A stretch of DNA of 64,000 nt from Neocallimastix lanati (nom. inval.) (lineage: Eukaryota; Neocallimastigomycota; Neocallimastigomycetes; Neocallimastigales; Neocallimastigaceae). The notes beneath the pieces were generated by a model. It searched no databases. It was not told the DNA's origin and was given only the letters and a program-made list of their open reading frames with translations. Below are positions 21,509 to 33,129 of the stretch, in pieces. The position numbers were made by a program, and so were the translations under genes. The stretch covers positions 1,065,001 to 1,129,000 of the forward strand of contig JACVTC010000014.1 in the NCBI GenBank assembly GCA_016946835.1, given 5' to 3'. The first letter of the stretch is position 1. Each line of letters begins with the position of its first letter.

Positions 21509-22770
21509 TTATATTGAAGCTAAGTAGGGTTTAACATTCTTAACATGGACGTTTCTTTCTAGTATTTTGTGAGTATCTATTGTTTCTAAAACAAGTGTGT
21601 TAAATTTAGAAGCCTTAATTACTTTAAATGGTCCAATGAAAAATGGATCTAATTTCTTTCTTCCAATGTAGCGAACTAAAACTAAGTCACCAGGTTTATA
21701 GGTATGGTTCATACTATCAACTGCTTTGCTTCTTTGAAGCCAGTAAGAATGAGCTTGCTTTATGTTTTCCATGGCTTCTTTTACCCATTTTTGGTGACGA
21801 ATGAATCTTCTTAAATTATATTCATCATCTGATTCATTTTTATTTTTGGCAATGTCAGGAATAACAACACTCAATGGCCATAGATCCTTCCTACCATATA
21901 GGAGTTCAAAACTACTGAAACCGGTTACGCTAGACCTAGAAGTTCGAAGTGTCCATAGGGAAGCTGGAATATATTCATCCCAATTTGCTTGATAAAGACA
22001 GAGATGTCTTAATATTTTAATGATTTCTCTGTTCCTGTTCTCGACTTGTCCATTAGCTTCTGGATGGTGAGGAGCAACAAACTGAATCCACGAACCATAT
22101 AAATCAACCATTGTTTTAGTGACATCCGACGAGAACTGCGTGCCATTATCAGTTATTATTAGTTCCGGCACACCATGTCTTGCAAAAACGACTTTAAGAA
22201 AGCTAATTACATCTTGACTTTCTATTTTCTTTAAAGGTGATGCCTCTACCCATTTAGTAGTGTAGTCTACAAGTACGATTAAGTATTGATTTCCTTTATC
22301 TGTAATCGGTAGAGGACCTACAATATCAAGGCCTACTCTAACGAATGGTCTTTCAACAGGAGTGGGAATATTCGAAAGGTTTTTACTTATAGGCTTCGGA
22401 CGATAACATTGGCAACGTAAGCATGTTTTAACATGATTATTTACATCGTTTCTCATGCCTGGCCAGTAGTACGCTTCTTTTAGTCTTTTGAATGTTTTCT
22501 CGGCACCTTCATGGCCCACAAGATGAGCCTTACGAATTAAAGAGGATTTAGTAGAATCGTCCTCTATCACTTTTAAAAATTTACCATTTTTGTCTTGAAA
22601 AACAAGTTGCCCATTATATAAAGAATAATTATTTTTAACATATTCAATGATTTGGGGATGAGCGAAGGAAGAGGTGTCATCGCTATCGGTAAGGATAGAC
22701 TTAATAGAACTAATACGCGAAGGTAAACGAGACAGAGCATCTGCAAAAACGTTATTTTTACCTTTTTCAT
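21509..22770 (-). pseudogene. pol: Integrase of element D (core open, upstream part broken)
   Basis: A 353-residue open frame (22570-21509) contains the zinc-binding module (HLVGHEG... CLRCQCYRP), the DDE core (GLDIVGPL, TDNGTQF, HPEANGQVENRNREI) and a C-terminal GPF module (FIGPFKVI). The short frame at 22770-22573 continues the upstream linker after a frameshift. There is no chromodomain. Codon choice is visibly less A/T-rich than in element A. The enzyme would join cDNA ends to the chromosome; the open core suggests relatively recent function. Confidence 0.8.
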
Positions 22771-22773
22771 AAA

Positions 22774-23900
22774 TTAAATTAACTCTAAACTCTTAAAAAT
22801 TGAAATCCACCTAAAATGACGGTCTTTGCTGGGAATACTATTATAGAAAAAACCAACCAAAGGTTTGTGGTCGGTATATATATTGACTGGAAAAGGAGAA
22901 GCGGCTATATAAGAACGAAACTTCTTTAAAGCAAAGATAACCGCAATACCTTCTTTTTCGGTGACAGAGTAGCAGGTTTCAGCATCTTTTAAACAACGGC
23001 TTACACAATAAATGAGAAATTCTATGTTAGAATCGTCTTGGACTTGTAACAAGACAGCACCAACAGCGTAAGAGGATGCATCAGTCCGTATGATCAGTGG
23101 GCGGTGTGGATCTGGGTATTTCAAGACCGAATTTGAACAAATGACATTTTTAAGATTGTTAAAGGCGTCAGTATGGATGTTTGTCCAGTGAAATGGCTTT
23201 TTTGGACTAGTAAGTTTATATAAGCAGTTAGAGATACCTGCAAAATTTGGGATAAACTTCCGGTAATAGCTAATAAGGCCCAGAAAGGAACGAAGTTGAG
23301 TAACGTCTTTAGGAGTATTCCACGAGGCTATTGCAAGAACTTTAGAGGCCATAGGCTTAATGCCCTCTCTGGTGAGCATGTGGCCAAGAACTTCAACTGA
23401 ACCTTTACAGAACGAAACACTTTTCGAGGTTAATAGAAAATTTATTATCTCTCAAAATGATAAATAATTTTTCTAAGTCTTGGAGATGCTGTTCGAATGT
23501 CGGAGAATAGACGAGAATGTCATCCATATATACGAAAAGACAAACACCTATTAGTGGCATAAGAATACGATTCATCTCCCGTTGGAAGGTAGCAGGAGCA
23601 TTAGTGAGTCCAAATGGCATTACTAAGAAATTGAAATTTCCAAACTTTGTCGTAAATGCCGTTTTTTTCAACATCTTTTGGGTTCATTGGAATTTGATGG
23701 AACCCTGAGAATATATCAATAGCAGAGAAAAACCTAGCTCCGTGGACCGATTCCAAAAGTTCATCAATGAAGGGGAGAGCGTATGCATCTTTTATAGTAA
23801 TTTGGTTAAGTCGACGGTAGTCGACACACATACGCCATTTACCATTTTTTTTGCGTACAAGTATGACTGGGAACGACCAAGGTGAATGTGACGGTTCAAT
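22774..23900 (-). pseudogene. pol: Reverse transcriptase/RNase H of element D, frameshifted
   Basis: Three successive frames carry a continuous Ty3/gypsy reverse transcriptase: KWRMCVDYRRLNQIT and AIDIFSGFHQIPM, then MPFGLTNAPATFQREMNR with FVYMDDILVYS (YMDD box), then VEVLGHMLTREGI and SFLGLISYYRKFIPNF. RNase H follows (RTDASSYAVGAVLLQ, YTDHKPLVGFF). Frame changes occur near 23660, 23400 and 22800. The fingers region before KWRMCVDYRR is partly deleted relative to element A. Confidence 0.8.
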
Positions 23901-25330
23901 TAATCCATGGTTTAATAGAGATTCTAAATAATCTATTTGATGTAGTGATATCAGTTGGATGCGCTACGAGTACTGGGTTGGTGTCGGTTTTCATATACAG
24001 GGCATCATCGTCTGGATCGACGAACAAACGATAATCTTTGTGAACCTGGCGACCTATGATAATATCATAAGAAGGGTCGTCGTCATCCAATATATAGAAG
24101 GGGGCATTAATGACAAGATTTTCAAATTTTAAGCATAAATTAATAACTTGATTAGTGGAGGTCATATTCTTTCCAGGGACTTTAAAGTAGTTTCTTTCAA
24201 GAATGTGGACTTTATGATTTTTAGCAATTAATTCAAAAAAAGGCTTGTTAATGATGTTTACTTCTGCTCCTGTATCTACTAATACTTTCACGACATGTTT
24301 ATCAATGGAACCAATCACAGCGGCGATATTTGCTTTATTTATTAGATTTATTCTTTTTGTGCTAAGGTCGTTTAAATTGGATTCAACTACTTTTTCACTT
24401 ACAGGAGTAGTACTTTTGTAATCAGTGTTAATATTTTTAAAAACGTTTATAAGAAAATCGGAGTCATTTTCGTCTAGATTTGTATGGTGAACGGAATTGA
24501 TTTTTCTAATATCTTTAGGGTTTAATTTTAAACCCTTAATGCATAAACGTCTTAATAGAGGACTTACGGCAAATAGCTGAGCAAAGGTTATTCCGGCATT
24601 CGAATTGTTTAAGGCTTCAAAGAGGTCATATTCCTTCTTGTCATCTAACATAAGAATAGTTCTGAGGAAGTTATAATAATTTTTCTTTGTAGCGTTGTCA
24701 TTGATTTCCGTGTCTGGAACGTCTATTTCAACCTCCTCATTCTTATTAGTAGAATCCAGACCTATTCTTCTCTTATTTCTTTCTTCTTTATTCTTTTTCT
24801 TGGCTGAAGAAATATTTTTCCCGGCAATAACAGAAGTGTCTAAAATTTCTAATTTATTGGAGTTGTTCTTATGAGGAATTTTACCATTTTGGTTCCATTG
24901 ATACACTTCTTGATCTGATTTTTCTTGTTGAGCTTTCAGTTGAGTAGCTTTGGTATTTATAGGAGTAGCATTTTCCATAAGTCTCTTTTTTGAGAAAGTA
25001 TATTGTTCATTTTTGTTTATTTTGTTAGTATCGGTGTGTTTTCGTTTGATACCATATAAAAGATTATTATTATCTTGGATGCTGGTTGAATTTACTAAAT
25101 CTTCATGTGGGGAATTGTAATTATTTGATTTTTCTTCGGATTCGTCTGTTGATGATGTGGTATCAGACTCAGGGGCCTCTGGATAATTATGGTAATGGTT
25201 AACTTTGGATTTTTCACCGTGATGATCTGCAGTTGCCTTATGATTATTATGTTCGTTTTTGTTTCTATATTCAAAAGCGTTATCAATTTTGTTTATACGT
25301 CGGGAAGATTGAGAACTTCCCTTTATTAAT
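23896..25330 (-). pseudogene. pol: Pol N-terminal part and protease of element D
   Basis: The frame is open from the frameshift site down to 23896. It holds a charged linker, a conserved region (LFEALNNSNAGITFAQLF) also present in elements A and B, and an aspartic protease with VLVDTGAEVNII (about 24280) and IIIGRQVHKDYR. The frame ends shortly before the reverse transcriptase because of a deletion. An in-frame Met at 24978 is internal. Confidence 0.75.
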
Positions 25331-25337
25331 TTAAATG
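25268..25337 (-). promoter_or_regulatory. Programmed -1 frameshift site, element D
   Basis: On the minus strand the end of gag reads CAT TTA AAT TAA, giving the heptamer T-TTA-AAT. After 8 bases follows GGAAG, loop TTCTCAAT, CTTCC, extendable by one G-C pair. TCAAT in the loop is complementary to ATTGA 15 bases downstream. Layout matches elements A, B and C. Confidence 0.8.
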
Positions 25338-26173
25338 TTTTTGATATTGGATTATTGTAGCTATTGCTTTGTTCAGATCGGACATTTCATTAGGGCGAAA
25401 TCTTTCTTCATGTCCCTTTTCATGACATCTATGGCAAACGTGGATCTTCATTTCAGCGAAGCTTTTGGTCAAAGCTTCTAGATCGGATTCTTGAATATCC
25501 TTATCTATTTTCTTTCGATCTTTCTCAACTTTATTGAATTTATCTTCTGATAAGTTATTCTGTTTCCTTCTGTTGAAGCTTCTTCTTTTAGGTATTCTGT
25601 TAAATTGTGTACTATCGTATTCATCATCACTTACATAAGGTTCAATAGTTTCTTCGACCTTCAATGCAATATCGTATGCATCTTTTAATGATTTTGGTTG
25701 CTTGGTCAATAGCGCGTTAAAAACAGGGGTTCTCTTCTTACAAGCTTTTTTATATAAGAATATCAATCTTTCTTCATTTGGCTTGTCTCTTTCGGATATT
25801 TCTAATAATAGTTCTTTAAATATTTTATTAAACTCTTTAACGGAGTATTTACTAATTTTTAAAGCTTCGAGTTTATGTAAATTAGCGTTAGATATTTTGC
25901 TATTACTGAATGGTTCCCCTATATTTGAAATAAAATCGGAAAATGATAGGTCTTTATTTTCGTAATATATATCAATACTACGATCTTTAGTTTTGCCATA
26001 GGTAGCTAGTATCACGATTTTCTTTTTTTCTTTTTCTGAAAGAGATAAATCTTCGAAGATATCTTCTACTTCCACCGAAAGAATTTAGTATCTCTTCTTC
26101 CTAGAGCGGCAATTTCTTTAGCCATGAGAGTGGCTTTTTCATAATCATTTTCTTTTATTTTATTTGAAGACAT
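25326..26173 (-). pseudogene. gag: Gag of element D, one frameshift
   Basis: It starts at ATG 26173 (MSSNKIKENDYEKATLMAKE), shifts frame near 26075 and then is open for 249 codons to 25326. Capsid motifs include LEALKISKYSVKEFNKIFKE. The nucleocapsid knuckle reads CHRCHEKGHEERFR: the last Cys of CX2CX4HX4C is replaced by Arg. The frame ends QKHLN at the frameshift heptamer. Confidence 0.75.
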
Positions 26174-26245
26174 AAAATAAAACGGTAGATAATTTAAGAA
26201 TATGGGGAATTGTGTGTTATATAAAGTAGGCTTTCCGGGGTAAGA

Positions 26246-26262
26246 GTGGTTCTCCACCACTT
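26246..26262 (-). promoter_or_regulatory. Primer-binding site of element D
   Basis: On the minus strand TGGTGGAGAACCACTCT lies between the LTR-like block and gag; TGGTGGAGA is shared with elements A and B. Confidence 0.5.
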
Positions 26263-26699
26263 AATAAATCTTGGTTATAAATAGATTTTTATTTTATTAT
26301 TTGATTTTATAAAAATTGTTTTATATACTTTATAAATATATATAAGTATATAAATCTTTATTAATTTATTGATTCATTTATTATTAAAAATTTATTTTAT
26401 TCAAAAGAGAGAGATTAAAAATATTTTTTTTAAATTATTATTTTTATATTCTAAAATTGGTGTAACAACAATATCCAATCAGTAATAATAATAAAATAAT
26501 AATTATAATTTTATAATAAAATATTCTTTAGAAATAATAGTAAAGTATTAAGAATTATTAATAATTTATATATAATACTAATAAAATAATCTATTATTAT
26601 TTATATCATAAATTTTATAATAAAATTAAAAATATTTTATATATATAAATATATATATATATTTTTAATAAATAACGTAATTATAGTTATTATTTATCA
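26263..26699 (-). repeat. 5' LTR-like block of element D
   Basis: On the minus strand it begins TGATAAATAATAACTATA, like family B, and runs to the primer-binding site. It is shorter than the 3' LTR and lacks that LTR's hairpin and TATA features, so it may be truncated or come from another element. Confidence 0.4.
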
Positions 26700-26703
26700 G
26701 TTT

Positions 26704-27487
26704 TAATACAGAATGAACAAATAATACTAATTGTGCTAGAATAATATAAATTATTCTAACCTTATAGATTATTCTATTCTATATAATTGGAACTTTCCAA
26801 TATTCTTCAAATATTACTAAATAGAAATCTTAAGTTAATAAATCACTAATTAACTTATAATTCTTTTTGAATTATCGATCCGATTCCATTATAATGTATT
26901 AAAAATCTTTAGCCAAGAATATTGTCCTTGCCCACTTAATATATTAATATTATATTTCTTTTGTATTATGTTATATTGAAAATAATCAAATCTATTTAAT
27001 TAGTTATTAAAATTTTCGTTATCAATTTAAATTTATTTTTAATTACTAAATTTAACTAAACCACAATAAAATATTCGGTATAATCTCTTTATTTTTATTT
27101 TATATATATTAGTATTAAACTATTATTAAATAATTAATAATTCAATAATATATAACTACTATTTATAACAATAATATTATTAACTAAAATAATAATTCAA
27201 TTTCAATTTAAATGTTTTATTTATAAAAATAATTAGTAATTAGTTTATTAAAAAAATAGTTAGGCTTTACAAATTTTAATTTGATAAAAAAATATAAATA
27301 CATGTAATTTTTAGTGAAATAAAATATAATCAATAACTTACTTTTATTAAATAAATAATTATATTATTATTTTTCTTTTATAAATTTAAATAAATAAACA
27401 TTGATTTTAAAACAAAATTATTTTTATTGTAATTTTATTATTTGTGTTAATTATTATTATATTCCTAAAACTATATGAACCATAACA
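26704..27487 (+). mobile_element. Solo LTR, A-like
   Basis: It starts TAATACAGAATGAACAAATA and ends GAACCATAACA, 784 bp, flanked on both sides by GTTT. The start resembles family A with TG mutated to TA, and it contains GGAACTTTCCAATATTC as in related LTRs. The end is identical to family A. Confidence 0.65.
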
Positions 27488-27491
27488 GTTT

Positions 27492-27861
27492 TGGTACAAG
27501 ACCAATTGAAAAATGAAAATTAAATACGACTAAATTTACAAAAAAATAGAAAATCAAATTAATCCATAAAAGGATAAATTAAATTGAAATTTATATATAA
27601 AGTGTAAAATTAGAAATTATTAAGACTCTCTGTTTTCCACATATAACTTTATTAAATGTAAAAAATTAGATTGAATGACAATTGATCTAAATTGAGATTT
27701 CAATTGATCAAAAATAAAAATTTAATAAAAATTAAATAAACAATTTATAAAGTAGAATTTAAGTATTTAGTTATAATTTACAACTTTAGTGTGAATTACT
27801 TATTATTGTGAATATTAATATAATTAGATTTAAATTTTAAAAATTCATTTACATTGCACCA
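27492..27861 (+). mobile_element. Short LTR-like unit in the stack
   Basis: A 370-bp unit starts TGGTACAAGACC and ends GCACCA, with GTTT on each side (27488-27491, 27862-27865). It has no coding capacity and resembles none of the other LTRs closely. It is assigned to the stack by its ends and flanks only. Confidence 0.35.
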
Positions 27862-27865
27862 GTTT

Positions 27866-28847
27866 TAATGCAGTATTTAAATAAAAAGAGAAAATTATCA
27901 AGAAATAATAATTAAATGTTAAAATTAAGATATAAATAGTTTTATGATTAATAACGTTACTAGGTTAATATGTTGAATTATATATTAATAATCCAACAAT
28001 AATTAATTAATAATAATATAAAAATAATATAAGATAAATAGTTAAGTTATTTAAACACTTAATATCTAAGAATATTTTAAATAATAATTTCTTTGAAGGA
28101 TTTATGAAAATATTTATTTATTGAATTATTAGTATATAATTATTGTAAATACAATAACCTTACAAAGAACATAAAAGATAGATTTTTACATCTTTCTTTT
28201 ATACTTTGTAAGTTACATAATAATAGTATTTAATTATAAGATATTAATAATATAGTAATATGAATATTAATAAAATATTAAGATAATAACAATATCGATA
28301 TGTTTAAAATATTTAATATAACTAAATAAATTTAATTTATAATTATATAATTAATTTGAATAATTAAAAATAGTAGTTAATATATATGATGTAAACATAT
28401 ATATAAACATAATATAAATAAATACATGTGACGTCATATGTAGATAATTGAAATTATTAATATAAATCTTATTTACTAATATTATCAGAATTATTAGGCC
28501 TAAGATAATTCTTTAAATATTAAATAAGAATTTATATTAATTATTAATTATTTAAATATATATATTATTTATAATTAAATAAATAATATTTTTTAACTAT
28601 TGAAATGTAAATAACTGAAATTGAGATTTCAATTCAGTTATAATTTCAACATTAAATATAATAAATAATTAGTTAAATTATATATATGTATATTATATTA
28701 ATAATAAAAAAAAATAGTAATATAAAATTATTAAATTTATCTAATTAGTTAATAGCCAATAGAATTTAATTTATAGTTAATTAGAAGTATAAAAGAAAAA
28801 TTATTATAACTCTTAAAAGGAAGGAGGTTTTATTTTTGGAAAAAAAA

Positions 28848-28892
<45 letters not shown>

Positions 28893-29184
28893 AGTTTAAA
28901 ATAAATATATTCAGGGAATATATTTATTTATAAAAAAATTATATAGTTATAGGTTAATTAGGAATAAATAATTAATAAGATATTTAATAAGATCTTTAAT
29001 AATATTTTGTTATAAAATTGTATTACGACCCAAACAGTTTAAATAAATAAATAAAACGACAAAATACTTTGTTTTAATATAACGTGTATTGTAATTATAT
29101 ATTTCTATATTAGAATATATTTCTTTTATCTAATACAATCTTGCTAACTCACAAAACACTGATACTTATAAAAATAACGTATCA
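27866..29184 (+). repeat. Probable 5' LTR of element C
   Basis: It lies between GTTT (27862-27865) and the primer-binding site at 29190. It starts TAATGCAG and ends AACGTATCA. It contains a long A tract (about 28845-28890). No 3' copy is present in the window, so the limits rest on position. Confidence 0.45.
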
Positions 29185-29189
29185 AAATT

Positions 29190-29206
29190 TGGTGCCCAAC
29201 GTGGGG
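29190..29206 (+). promoter_or_regulatory. Primer-binding site of element C
   Basis: TGGTGCCCAACGTGGGG follows the LTR end by five bases. It differs from the TGGTGGAGA type of A, B and D, so a different tRNA primer is likely. Confidence 0.65.
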
Positions 29207-29349
29207 GGAAAGCAAGTTCAAATAAATTAATATGAAAATAATAAGAAAATAATAATTACAATATATTTATCATAGTAGAATATTTTTTTTATATATATAT
29301 ATATAAATTTTCATTTATTTTTTTTTAATTAAAGTAAATTTTTTTTACA

Positions 29350-30665
29350 ATGTTTGACGCAACTAAATTACAAAAGAAACTACCATATCTGGCAGATTAT
29401 GGTAAAGATGTAGACAGCTGGATGACCGACTTTGTTAAGACAATGGAGTTATATGACATAATGGAACCAAGGCGATTTTTATTTGGGTCAAGGAAGCTGT
29501 GGAAGAAGATATTCAAGGAGCTTTACAATCATTGGTAGTAAGACGAGGAGATGAAATGAGGTATCCCACATTTAAAGAAATTCAAAATACAATTGAAGAA
29601 CATTTGCATATTACGGAAAATGATAAATGTACAGTTCTCAAAACAATACAAATAAATCAAGAAGAATCAATTAAAAAGTTTAATTACAGATATAAGAAAT
29701 TATATAATAAACTCAGTTTAGAATATAGAAGACTTATATCTGTAAAGGATTACACGAATGCTATTAGCTCCCGTGTATTTCCATGTTCAAGAGTTATGGT
29801 TGCAGAATGTGATACAATAAATGAGGCGTGCAAAATTGCAGAAGTAGCTGAGGAGACTGAAAAAGAAATAACAAATATAAATCAAAGAAATGAAATTAAT
29901 AATGTGAGGAATCATATTATGTTTACTCAGAATCAGCCAGATAATAGCTTACTAATGCAACACCCGTTCTACAAAAACTTACAGCTAAACCAATTATCTA
30001 TGAACCATAATAATAATATATTTCAGGAAAGAAATAACTTGAATTCTAAATCTAGATTATGGAACAATAATAACAATTTCAGAAACCCAAATTATGTATA
30101 TCACATGAGTAATCCATATAATAATCCAAATTATTACTTGAATAATACAAATGATATTAATAAAATGAACAATGAAAATTTTACAAATCGTTATAATAGT
30201 AGATTTAATTATAATAAATTTTCACACAGTAATAATATTAATCAATATATGAATAATAATAACAAATATAATATGAATAATATGAATAATAATTAACCAT
30301 CCAATGAAATAAGAGACAGTAAAATTAATCATTATTTAAACAATTTGAACAACAATATTAATATAACAAATGATGATAAAGAACATGATAATCAAAGGTT
30401 TAACAATAATAAATTTAATACTAGTAATATGATTCAATCTTTTAATTCTCAAAATGGAAATAATCACAACAATGGAATAGAAAATAATAATGTTATTAAT
30501 ACATTAGTAACTAATAAAAACTCAATTAACAACAATAATAACAACCATGTGAATTGTTACCGTTGCACAATGAATGGACATAGAGCTTCAGAATGCCCTT
30601 ATACATTTAAACAATTGGCTGAATTGGAAGAAAAAGGTTTGATAAATAAACATTTAAACCAATAG
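29350..30665 (+). pseudogene. gag: Gag of element C
   Basis: It begins at ATG 29350 (MFDATKLQKKLPYLADYGKD), shifts frame near 29500 and continues through a capsid domain (LKTIQINQEESIKKFNYRYK) and a long Asn-rich spacer. A TAA at 30294-30296 interrupts the frame, which then continues to an intact zinc knuckle CYRCTMNGHRASEC (about 30555) and ends KHLNQ at 30665. One frameshift and one stop make it a pseudogene. Confidence 0.75.
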
Positions 30666-30712
30666 ATGGAAGAAGAACAACTTCCATTAACCAAACCAAT
30701 AAAATAATGTTT
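30653..30712 (+). promoter_or_regulatory. Programmed -1 frameshift site, element C
   Basis: The heptamer T-TTA-AAC (30653-30659) is in frame (CAT TTA AAC). After 8 bases come GGAAG (30668-30672), loop AAGAACAA, CTTCC (30681-30685). GAACA in the loop can pair with TGTTT at 30708-30712 (one G-U pair). Confidence 0.8.
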
Positions 30713-31297
30713 AAAAATAATGACTCATATAATAATAATAATAATAACAATAATATAATGACAATGGTAGACGATAAAAAAATATTACCTATAATTAATA
30801 ATAATATTAAAGAAAAACAAAATTGTAATGACCTTAATATAAACAATAACAATAATACTTCACAAAATATATTAAATAGACCAATTGAAATTGTAGCAGC
30901 CGCTACTCGAAATTCAAGAAATAAAATTAACAAACATAATGAAAAACCATACAATAGAAAGGAAGTAAGATTTAATTTAAAGGACAATCCAAAACCAATA
31001 CAAACGGCAGCTATGAGTCATAATAGTATTGATAATAATACTATTGATAATAAAATTAGTACTAATAATAGTATTAATAATAATAATAATAATAATAAAA
31101 ATAATAATAATAATAATAACAAAAATAATATCAATTATAGTAATACAAATGCTAATTATAATTATAATAATATTAATAATCATAATAATAGTATAAATAA
31201 TGATCATGAAAATAATAATATGAATAATAATAAAATTAATTATAAAATAGATAATTATAATGATAATAATAACGACAATAATAATGAAGAAATATAA
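30653..31297 (+). pseudogene. pol: N-terminal Pol fragment of element C
   Basis: In the -1 frame after gag the sequence is open to 31297. It includes RFNLKDNPKPIQTAAM, matching KSLKDNPTPITTPAIRK in element A pol, followed by an Asn-rich tract. Protease and everything downstream are missing; the frame ends where a reverse E-type LTR fragment begins. Confidence 0.7.
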
Positions 31298-31299
31298 TT

Positions 31300-31383
31300 T
31301 AAATAAATTTATAATTATTATCAATAATTATAAAGACTAAAAAATAATAATTATTTATTAGTAAATAATTATTATTTCTTACA
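31300..31383 (-). mobile_element. LTR E fragment, reverse
   Basis: The reverse complement reads TGTAAGAAATAATAATTATT... and matches the first 85 bases of LTR E (12087). The rest is missing because element C sequence adjoins it on the left. Confidence 0.6.
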
Positions 31384-31386
31384 GTG

Positions 31387-32354
31387 TGATTAAGAATGCC
31401 CAAATAATGTTCTTTTTGTTATTCATCCTAAATGATTCATTTAACCCTTAAACAAATTATTTGATTCTTTATTCTTTTGGAACTTTCTATATTCTAATAA
31501 ATTAATCTATATTCCTAATTAGTACAAATTAAATTATACTATTTAAAAGTATATTTAATATTAATTCCTTATCTATGCTACCTTTATTATTCTTATCAAT
31601 ATTTTATTATTATTAAAATCCATATCAATATTATATAGTTTATATTATATAGTTTATTTTATCATACTTTATCAAAATCTTATCAATTTTTCTTTTATTA
31701 ATATAAAACTTATCAATATTAATTTTTTCTTTGGAAAATTCCAAATTAAAAAATGTATTAATGATTACTAATAAAAATTAAACTTGAAAAGAAAATATTT
31801 ATATTATTATTATATGTTTTATTACAAAAATATTATAAATTTGATGAAATTATTATAAATTTTATATTAACAATTTAAATAATATTATTTTTCTAAACTT
31901 TTTAAAATTAAACTTTAAGATTAAATAAATATTACTAAACCACAGAATTAACTTCTGTAAAATAAAAAAAAAGTCTTTTAAAATATATAATTAAGTAGAT
32001 TAGTAATAAATAGTTAATAATAGATTAATATATAAGTATTATTTATTATAAATTAAATAATAATTATATTAATAATAAAAAAATAATATAAAATATTTAA
32101 TAATATTCAGTTTTCATTATACAAAGAAATGGCTTTACCATTTCTATTATTTTAAGAAAAAAGTATAAATAACAGTAAAAAAATAGTAGTTTTTATATTG
32201 TAATTTTTTTAATATTGTAATTTTAAAATAAAAATTTAATAAAGGATTTATAAAATAAAAATTTATAAAATTATTTTTTATTTTTCTTGTTCATTTATTT
32301 TTTGTTGTTTATATTATTAATTATTTTTATTTTCCCTCTCTCCGAATCTTAACG
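31387..32354 (+). mobile_element. A-like solo LTR
   Basis: It starts TGATTAAGAATGCCC and contains GGAACTTTCTATATTC, the GGCTTTACC motif and AAGTATAAATAAC (TATA) near 32160, in the family A order. It ends near CCGAATCTTAAC. A GTG(T) flank is seen at both ends, between reverse E-type LTR pieces. Confidence 0.55.
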
Positions 32355-32358
32355 TGTG

Positions 32359-32690
32359 TGTATAATAATTCCATTAAGAACTAACTCAAAATAGAATTAT
32401 TAACTAAAACTTAACGACTAATTCATAAAGTTGAGAAAATAGAAAATAAAATAAAATAAATCTTTTACCTATAGAGTTTATTATAAAATTAATTATAATA
32501 ATAACACAAAAAACAAAAGAAGAAATATTTGTATAAATTTGATTTTAAAAATATGTTCTTTGAATAAAATACTTTATTAATTTATTAAAGTTAAAAATAT
32601 AAAATTGCTATTATTATAACTATGTTTTTTTATAATAATAACTCTTGATTTCTTAAAGAGAACTCAAGAGCCTTCTTAAAAAATTAATAA
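32359..32690 (-). mobile_element. LTR E fragment, reverse (3' half)
   Basis: The reverse complement matches the last third of LTR E, including the start-proximal hairpin (one mismatch), and ends at the LTR terminus near 32359. The TATA side is cut off at about 32690. Confidence 0.55.
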
Positions 32691-32744
32691 TTAATTTTCC
32701 ATTTTAATTAATGGTTTTTGTAATTATTAATTAAAAGGATAATC

Positions 32745-33110
32745 ATAAATAAATTTTGAAGTTTCCTAGTTTTTTCTTCTAATCTTTTTCTAGGAAATTA
32801 ATACATTTAAGATTAGAAATTTAATTGTAAAAAAGTATAAAAGGACTTGATTTTTTCATCAATTTTGAAAAAATCAAGAGTTATTATTATAAGAATCAAA
32901 TTTTATAATAATAATAATAATAATAAATAATATTTTTAATAATATTCTTTGAGAATTTTATTATTGATATTATAATTTAAATTAAATAAAAAATTTTATT
33001 AAACACATTTTTATCAAACTAATTTATTTTTCACCTTTGTGTTCTTATAATAAACTCCTTTTTCGTGTTTGAGGGAATTAAGAATTAAAATTTTTTAGGA
33101 TAATTAATTA
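32745..33110 (+). mobile_element. LTR E-like fragment, forward
   Basis: It matches LTR E around its promoter: TTTCCTAG/CTAGGAAA with the same U-rich loop (32762-32797), partner AAGATTAGAA (32809-32818), TATAAAAGG (32836-32844) and a 12-bp hairpin CTTGATTTTTTC/GAAAAAATCAAG (32846-32878). The 3' part diverges after 33060. Confidence 0.55.
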
Positions 33111-33129
33111 AACTTAATACCATAAGTAA

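Larger units (their letters stand above)
20750..26699 (-). mobile_element. Ty3/gypsy element D, decayed, minus strand
   Basis: Reading on the minus strand: an LTR-like block (26699-26262), primer site, gag, -1 frameshift site, protease, reverse transcriptase/RNase H, integrase, polypurine tract and an LTR (21416-20750). GTTT lies at both outer edges on the plus strand (20745-20748 with one extra T, and 26700-26703). Several frameshifts and a deletion between protease and reverse transcriptase show decay, yet most protein motifs remain. The two LTR-like ends do not look alike beyond the first bases. Confidence 0.75.

Noticed and set aside
30977-31324. Minus-strand Ile-rich open frame
   Set aside because: Shadow of the Asn-rich pol fragment of element C.
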